Assembly: GCA_027922465.2 (NCBI GenBank)
Contig: BQMF02000095.1
Location: forward strand, 930,001-994,000
Direction: 5' to 3'
DNA: 64,000 bases
Source of the DNA: Turritopsis dohrnii
Lineage: Eukaryota > Cnidaria > Hydrozoa > Anthoathecata > Oceaniidae
The translations under genes and the position numbers were made by a program. Within the stretch, counting starts at the first letter, position 1. Every line of letters begins with the position of its first letter. The notes under the pieces are model-generated. The model did no database searches. It worked only from the letters and a program-made list of their open reading frames with translations, and was not told where the DNA came from. Positions 58,213 to 64,000 of this stretch are shown here, one piece after another.

Positions 58213-58640
58213 TTAAGATATTATTATCTGTGCATGTTTTATCATGAATTTAAAGTATGCTGGTGATTGACGTTGTGATTTGGTGGCGATTGGCTTGATG
58301 TTGTTGGAGAGGTGAGTAAAAAGAGGTGGCGGAGGAATGTGAACTGTCCCAAATGTCGGTTGTGATGTAAGTTCGGTATGTGGCTGTTTGGTGGGTGATG
58401 ATTGTTCCGGTTGATTTGTTCCTAATGCTCCAATGACTAAATCATCATAAGGCCCATTGAAGTTGAAGATGATTTTCTGGTGTTTTCTGAGTAGATCTTT
58501 ACCGATGATAACGTCTTCACACAAATGTTTAATGACTTCAGCTACTACTCCGCGATGTTCTCTATCGTTGATTTCGAGATTGATGACGACTTCACCGATT
58601 ATTATGTTTTCTACATGGTTGTTGTCTGCTAATGGTATAG
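58213..58640 (-). pseudogene. LTR-retrotransposon protease fragment
   Basis: The minus frame reads IIIGEVVINLEINDREHR, then CEDVIIGKDLLRKHQ and IIFNFNG. This is the second half of a retropepsin fold (hydrophobic-DVIIGxDLL in place of xxLGxDFL), as in Ty3/gypsy-like polyproteins. A Pro/Thr-rich tail follows to TAA. The DTG active-site half and the RT/integrase are absent within the window, so it is an isolated fragment. Confidence 0.55.
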
Positions 58641-58644
58641 TTTG

Positions 58645-59330
58645 GTTGGTTTATGTACGCATAGAAATACGAAAAGAGAAAGAATCACAACACTCAGCTG
58701 GCCTATTCAATTTTCTATTGTTCTTTCGTTACAAAAGAACATAGGCTCGTCCTCGTTACAAGTCCTTTTTGCGCGTGAAAAAGCTAATAATTAAGCTCAC
58801 GAGAATTTCGCCGACAAATAACGAGAAAACAAGAGGTTTTCTTATAGTTTTTTTAAAGTGTTCCCGCCAATGAAACGATGTCTTGATAAGCTTAAGTTAA
58901 TCACAGATAAGTGGAAGGCAATCGAGTTAAACATTTATTAATTCAAACTTACTAGTATATGAAGAAGAAGAGAAGCAAGAGAGACGCCATTTTTACAACG
59001 AGAAAAAAACAACACAAATTCAACAACAGTTATTTTAATAACTACTTAGACTTCACAGAATCCTGATTGCAAGTGAGTTCAATAATCATTTATCTTTCAT
59101 TATGCGGAGTTTTTTTATCAGGATCGCCGGCTGTCAGTAGATATAAGGATTTTTAGAAACAGTATTTTTCGTATCTAATTTTTTAATATTCGGTCTTAAT
59201 CCGTGTCTCTTTATTAAATGTTTATAAACATGGCGCACCCTTTTTATTTCAGAATGGAAAGACATATTGAAAGGAAGGTAACCGCTCGTTCTATTAGTTA
59301 CACAGACCCAGTTCGAAGGAAAACTCCGAA
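58645..59330. other. No supported gene
   Basis: Sequence between the protease fragment and the second P-type gene. No ORF or terminal repeat was recognised. Confidence 0.45.
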
Positions 59331-59372
59331 CCAGGCGGGATTTGAACCCACGACCTAGGAAGTCTAGTCAAA
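59300..59372 (-). other. tRNA-derived fragment (B box, T arm)
   Basis: The minus strand contains GGTTCAAATCCC (59348-59337) inside a well-paired T arm (GTGGG...CCCGC), preceded by TAGACTTCCTAGGTCGT. The 5' half of a tRNA is not recognisable, so this is a tRNA pseudogene or SINE remnant abutting the P-type gene. Confidence 0.4.
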
Positions 59373-62300
59373 AATTATCAAAAAAATTATCAAAAATTAT
59401 GTAGACTCTGTGGTTCTAAAGTAAAGACAAATTCTGGATACTTAAATCCTAAATCTATTCAAGATTATGTCGATGTTGTTGCGAAGTATGGTATTCCTTT
59501 CAAAGAAAATGTTGAGGTAATTTTTTATTGCATTTTTTTATTATTGTTAAGTTTCCATGATTAAGTAAATACGACTTCTTTTTTCTCTTGGGGTCTTCAT
59601 AAGGCTGTAGTGTCTTAAAAAAAACCATTATTTTATATATAGATCTATCCAATTCTTCTCTGCAATACATGCAAGAAAAACCTAGACAAAGTTCGAACAA
59701 CTGGTGTACTCGTTTCCATCAATTTACCGGAATTTATACCACATTCTGAAGAAGAGTGTAACATCTGTTTCCAAAGTGGATCGTTTATGCTGAAAAATAA
59801 AAATGTCATCCACTGGAAAGTTGTTGATAGGAAGCTAAATGAAGTTGGATTTACAAAAGTGGCTAGTATAGTTAAAAGCAGATGCTATGATAAACTGTTA
59901 ATGGCTGAAAATGGAAACATTCCTCTCGTATTATATATTTATGATGATCTGACATGGAAGCTTTCATTGCATGATCGTACAGTGGACCACTTCGAAAGTT
60001 GTCCTGATCAAATCAGAAACGATAATGTAGAAATGTTTTGCACCTTCCTGAAAACAGTGACTATCTGCCAAGGGCATGGTGATTTTACTGATATTTTACA
60101 AAGAAGGATTGCTTATAAGATACCTTTTCCAGGAAAGGAAAGAGTAGAAATAGCTTTTCCTGAGACATTTGAGGGAATAAGGTTCACAGAGAATACCTTC
60201 AGTGTTGTACGATCTGCAGATTGTCAATTATTGATTAATGCCGGAAATGATGTCTGTGAAAGTTGCAAATCAATAAGGAACAATTTAAGAAAAATTAGAC
60301 AACGCATGAACACATCTACTACACCAGACCAATTTACAAATTTACAATACTTATCTTTTGATGAACTTGTGAGTAAATACAAAAAGCTTGTGATTACTAA
60401 AAATCAAGCTGTTAGGCAAGTTGCAAAATACTCGTTAACAATAAATCGATATCTAGATAAAGAAGGAGTTGTTAACAACTCTTTTCATGATGTCTGTACA
60501 AATGTTTTATCATCACAGAAAACTGAGTTTGAGGATGGTTCCCCACAACAACTTCTGTGGCAACAGCAACTGGAGCAAGCATCCAAAGGAGACCCACGAT
60601 CAATGAGATGGCACCCACTTATAATCAGATGGTGTCTGAGTATCTATGTGACATCACCTGCAGCATATAGACATATTACAAGCAAGCGGAATTCATTTTT
60701 AGTTCTACCACATGTTAACACTTTGAAGAAGTACCTTCAATTTACAGAACCACAAAGTGGTTTTAGCAGTGATATTTTGGAAAGACTCATTGAGGATTCA
60801 GATATTGAGCATTTGTCAGAACAACAAAAGAATGTCAGTTTAATTTTCGATGAAATGAAAATAAAATCTGGTTTAGTGTATCGCAGATCATCAGGTAATT
60901 TTTATCATTACTGTTTCCTTGTTATGAACTATACAAACTGTACTTAAATCATACCATTTTGCATTTTTCAGGCAAATTGATTGGTTTCACTGAAATGGGT
61001 GACTTGAATGAAGAAATAGCACGATTTGAAGAGAAATGTAAAGCTGATCATGAGGAAAGAGACTTCTCCACTTATGTCAATGTTTTCATGGTTCGAGGAA
61101 TTTGTTCAAAGCTGTGTTATCCTTTTGGTTATCATGCCAATTTGGGATTTACTGCTGACCAGCTGTTTCCGGTGGTTTGGGAGGCGACCTATGTGTTGGA
61201 GATGATAGGCTTTAAGGTTCGAGTTTGGGTGTGCGATGGAGCATCTCCAAATAGAAAATTATTTAAAATTAATGCTCTGGAAGATGACAACTGGACTTGG
61301 AATCTTTTTGAACCAACAAGGAAGATTTTTTCATGTCAGATGTCCCTCATCTATTAAAGACAACACGTAATAACTTGGAAAATTCATTATGTAATCGCAA
61401 TTCAAGAAACTTACATGTAAGTATTAAGTATATAATTTTTTTAACTTTCCAGTGTTGAAAGCCACTATCATTTCTTTGTCACTAACTGATTCTAATTACA
61501 TGTAGTTTTTTTATGTGCAACAGATATTTTTTGAAAAAATATCTTAAATTCTGTTTGTTCTAGGTTGATGGTAAAGACATCAGTTGGGCACATATAAAAG
61601 ATGTTTATGAGTGGGATTTGTTACAAAATCCAGATGTTCTTGGACTAAGATTGCTACCGAAATTAACTGAGGACCACATCTATTTGCAACCTAGGCAGCC
61701 CATGAATGTAAAACTTGCTGCACAGGTAAACTACTTTTTCTATCTACAATAGTCTGTCATTAACATTTTCGATTAGACATTAGTAGTTGACATCCTTATA
61801 CTATTGACATTGCAATTTTTATTGCCACTAAATCTTATGTTTTTAGGTTATTAGCAACTCTGTTGCTCTGGCCCTTGAACGACGAGGGAATCCAGCATTG
61901 GAATCAACCATAAAGTTTATAAAACTTTTTAACCGAACATTTGATTGTTTAAATGTGATGCACAAATCAGGGTGGAAGAAAGAAGATCACAAACCCTATA
62001 CATCTGTAGAAGATCCTCGATTTGTTGTAAGGTTTTGTATAATACTTAAGTGACACTATTAACTATATCCATCTGTTTTCTTTGAGGGATGCTTTTGTTA
62101 TACAAATACTGTAACAGTGCAAGGGAGAAAATCTTAAACTAATGAATTGCTGTACTTATTTTTAGTCTTTGCAAGATGTTCTTAATTATTTGGACCGCTG
62201 GAGGGCAAATGCCAACAATGTTCTTGGAATGACTCAAGATGAAAAGAATCGCCTGTGCCTCAGTTTTCAGATCATGGGTGGCATTTAACAAGTAGGTCCT

Positions 62301-62698
62301 AACAATATTGTTTTCTGCTCTAAAAACAACAAAATGTATGCAAGTCATATAGGGCCAATAATTACCAATGAGAATGAAAATTGATTATCACCTGTTTTTC
62401 AGTTAAATCGTTTATCGAAATTTCAAGACTGCTTCTCAACGAAGGGGTAACCTACATTTTGAGCGAAAAGTTCTCACAAGACCCCCTTGAAGAACATTTC
62501 GCAAAGCACCGCAGAAGTGCAGGTTGTAATGATAACCCACCTTTGGACCAATTTCAAAGACAGGAAGTAACATTCAACTTTATCAAAAATGACTTAATTG
62601 GAGACTTCAGAGGAAATACGCGCGGTCGTCCTGACAACAGACCTTTACCGGATATTAATGATCAGACTTTACCACCTAAAAGACCTCGAAAGCTGTAA
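59346..62698 (+). pseudogene. Second P-type transposase, multi-exon, frameshifted
   Basis: Seven exon blocks with GT/AG borders: about 59346-59516, 59643-60894, 60972-61416, 61564-61725, 61847-62026, 62166-62291, 62403-62698. The N-terminus has Cys pairs (CRLCG, CNTC, CNIC) instead of a clear THAP. The core has LIFDEMKIKSG (first Asp), GKLIGFTEMGDL, VWVCDGASPNR (second Asp) and FMSDVPHLLKTTRNN. The C-terminus has LLNEGVTYILSEKF and QDPLEEHFAKHR, as in the 17-20 kb copy. One T is missing in a T run near 61328, and a frame change lies near 62260. The first exon has no ATG and abuts a tRNA-like fragment. Overall it is more complete than the first copy but not obviously functional. Confidence 0.8.
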
Positions 62699-62710
62699 TT
62701 TATGTAGTTA

Positions 62711-63016
62711 TTATATTATGATCCGAAAATTTGTTGACAGAGTTTGTATAAGTGGTAAACTTTCGAAAGGCAGAGTTAAATTGCATCCACGCGCATTTTC
62801 TATGTAATAATTTTGAAAAAACAGAGCAGACTTATTTATTGTTTTTTCACATTTCATCATTCTTAGTATATTCTCAACTTTGTTTGTAAGACCAAACAGT
62901 CTACACATTCGAAAATTCGGAGGGAAGAGGAAAGAAAAGGAATAGGAGAATTTGATTTTGTTTGTATATACATTATTATTGATGTATTGGTTGTGTAGAA
63001 ATTTTGAACTAATCAA
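62711..63016 (-). other. Weak minus-strand ORF convergent to second P gene
   Basis: A 101-residue frame lies tail to tail with the P-type gene, where the first P element carries its second gene. It shows no C2H2 finger or sequence resemblance to the 28921/21111 gene that I can see. It may be spurious. Confidence 0.2.
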
Positions 63017-63050
63017 AAGTTGTCTTAAATTCTCATGTTGTTTTATCTTA

Positions 63051-63266
63051 GGTAATAACTCTTCGGTACCGGTTTTTCTTTACAAAACACTTAGAAATAA
63101 CTCTGAGTTTATTATGTCATTGTGTCAAAACCTCTCAAACATACAGTTAATCTACCAAGATCAGATCATTAAAGTTTGTGGTCAAAACTTTGTTATTTAC
63201 GTCTGTGATAAACGAGCAAAACTTGTTATTGCCTCGTTCTTTCAAACGCAAATAACAGACTTTTAA
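63051..63266 (+). other. Exon-like ORF with acceptor and poly(A) signal
   Basis: A pyrimidine-rich stretch ending ATCTTAG precedes an open frame of about 71 residues (GNNSSVPVFLYKTLRNN start, ending QTQITDF, stop TAA). AATAAA follows near 63353. It could be a terminal exon of a gene, but no upstream exon is identified. Confidence 0.3.
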
Positions 63267-63269
63267 CCA

Positions 63270-64000
63270 TAAAGATAGCATGATCGCATCTTGTTAGCTT
63301 AACACACTCCAAATGAAAATTAAGTCGATTTAGAAAAAGCTTTATCAGATAAAATAAAGATAAATCAATTAATCAATCACGACAAATAAGTACATTAATT
63401 ATGATTCCCGTAGATCAATTCGGTATGACTTTTGAAACCGTTTTCACCATGAAGCCCTGGTTTAGGTTCTCCACTTACCTATCCCGTTCTCGTGTGATGG
63501 TAGACTACTTAGCTTTTTCTTCCTGTTTTTGCGTAGCACACCTTGCATATTTTGGTGACGCGACTGAGGCTTCCGCAAAATGTCATGTCAACCATTATTG
63601 CACTGCAGAACGGCAAAAACAAAGTTTTCGTATATGATTCGTAAAATAATGATGCGAGTAGCGGATCAAAAATTGCAGAATAAGCGGAGTAATTTCGAAC
63701 TATTTACATCGGCAGTGGGTCTTAACATGCAGTTTATCTAACAATTTCAGACCATCAAATCTTTATGCTTAAAACCTTGTTTGGGATGATGAAGATTTTG
63801 GACACGTTCTTCCAAGAGACTTTTCACCGAGAAGTTTCAACAGGTACATCATGCCAAAAGTGAAAAATTGTCTCATTACATGATGATCGAAAACACTGAA
63901 AAATTAACGAATGATCAAAATGATTGGCGATTTTTGAATTTTTTTTACTTGTTATTGTTTTGTCTTTCTCATTTTAGTTGGATAAACATTGCCTTTTTAT
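63270..64000. other. No supported gene
   Basis: The remaining right edge shows no recognisable domain, TIR or repeat end, apart from a GCATCTTGTT word near 63288. Confidence 0.45.

Overview
The window looks like accessory chromatin from an AT-rich animal genome, most likely a non-bilaterian such as a cnidarian. That placement is an inference from repertoire: intron-containing THAP/P-type transposases, a Helitron Rep-helicase, LINEs with a 2A-like peptide, hAT and Mutator-type elements, GT/AG introns and TATA-type promoters. No bacterial-style operons, rRNA genes or CRISPR arrays were seen. Nearly everything is transposon-derived, and nesting order can often be read from target-site duplications (TSDs) and from reading frames that rejoin across insertions.

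Layout. 1-1823: head-to-tail array of short non-autonomous Helitrons on the + strand (family 2). 1824-10560: diverged dispersed repeats, a foldback MITE, and a decayed LINE (4376-9040) split by a TIR element (5093-8007) that itself holds a hAT-type element (6000-7589). 10740-11450: LINE remnant. 11560-13022: a small spliced gene that looks like ordinary host coding sequence. 13600-16690: repeat remnants and a CXC-type pseudogene. 16697-31377: repeat R1 carrying a two-gene P element (17164-29045), which contains a MITE and LINE-A, which in turn contains LINE-B; R1 also carries a Mutator-like element (29744-31087) with a small Cys-rich gene. 31950-35300: a repeat interrupted by a 2.6 kb hAT-type element with a Harbinger-like MITE inside. 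35738-36454: a P-like MITE.

36966-57332: the centrepiece, about 20.4 kb of seven Helitrons on the minus strand. Five of the six junctions read CTAG|TC with no spacer; the sixth has a 6-bp spacer. One unit (44567-52787) is apparently autonomous, with an intact 1617-aa Rep-helicase. The others are non-autonomous and carry a LINE fragment, MITEs, a second copy of R1 and two near-duplicate 2.25 kb units with exon-like segments. The right flank holds a GACGTC-rich TIR element with a tRNA-like core, a retropepsin fragment, and a second multi-exon P-type transposase (59.35-62.7 kb) with frameshifts.

Among mobile proteins, the Helitron Rep-helicase and the LINE-A frame (open if LINE-B is removed) look the most recently functional. 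Both P transposases, the hAT transposases, LINE-B and the older LINEs are disabled. Family names come from motifs read by eye and were not tested by database search.
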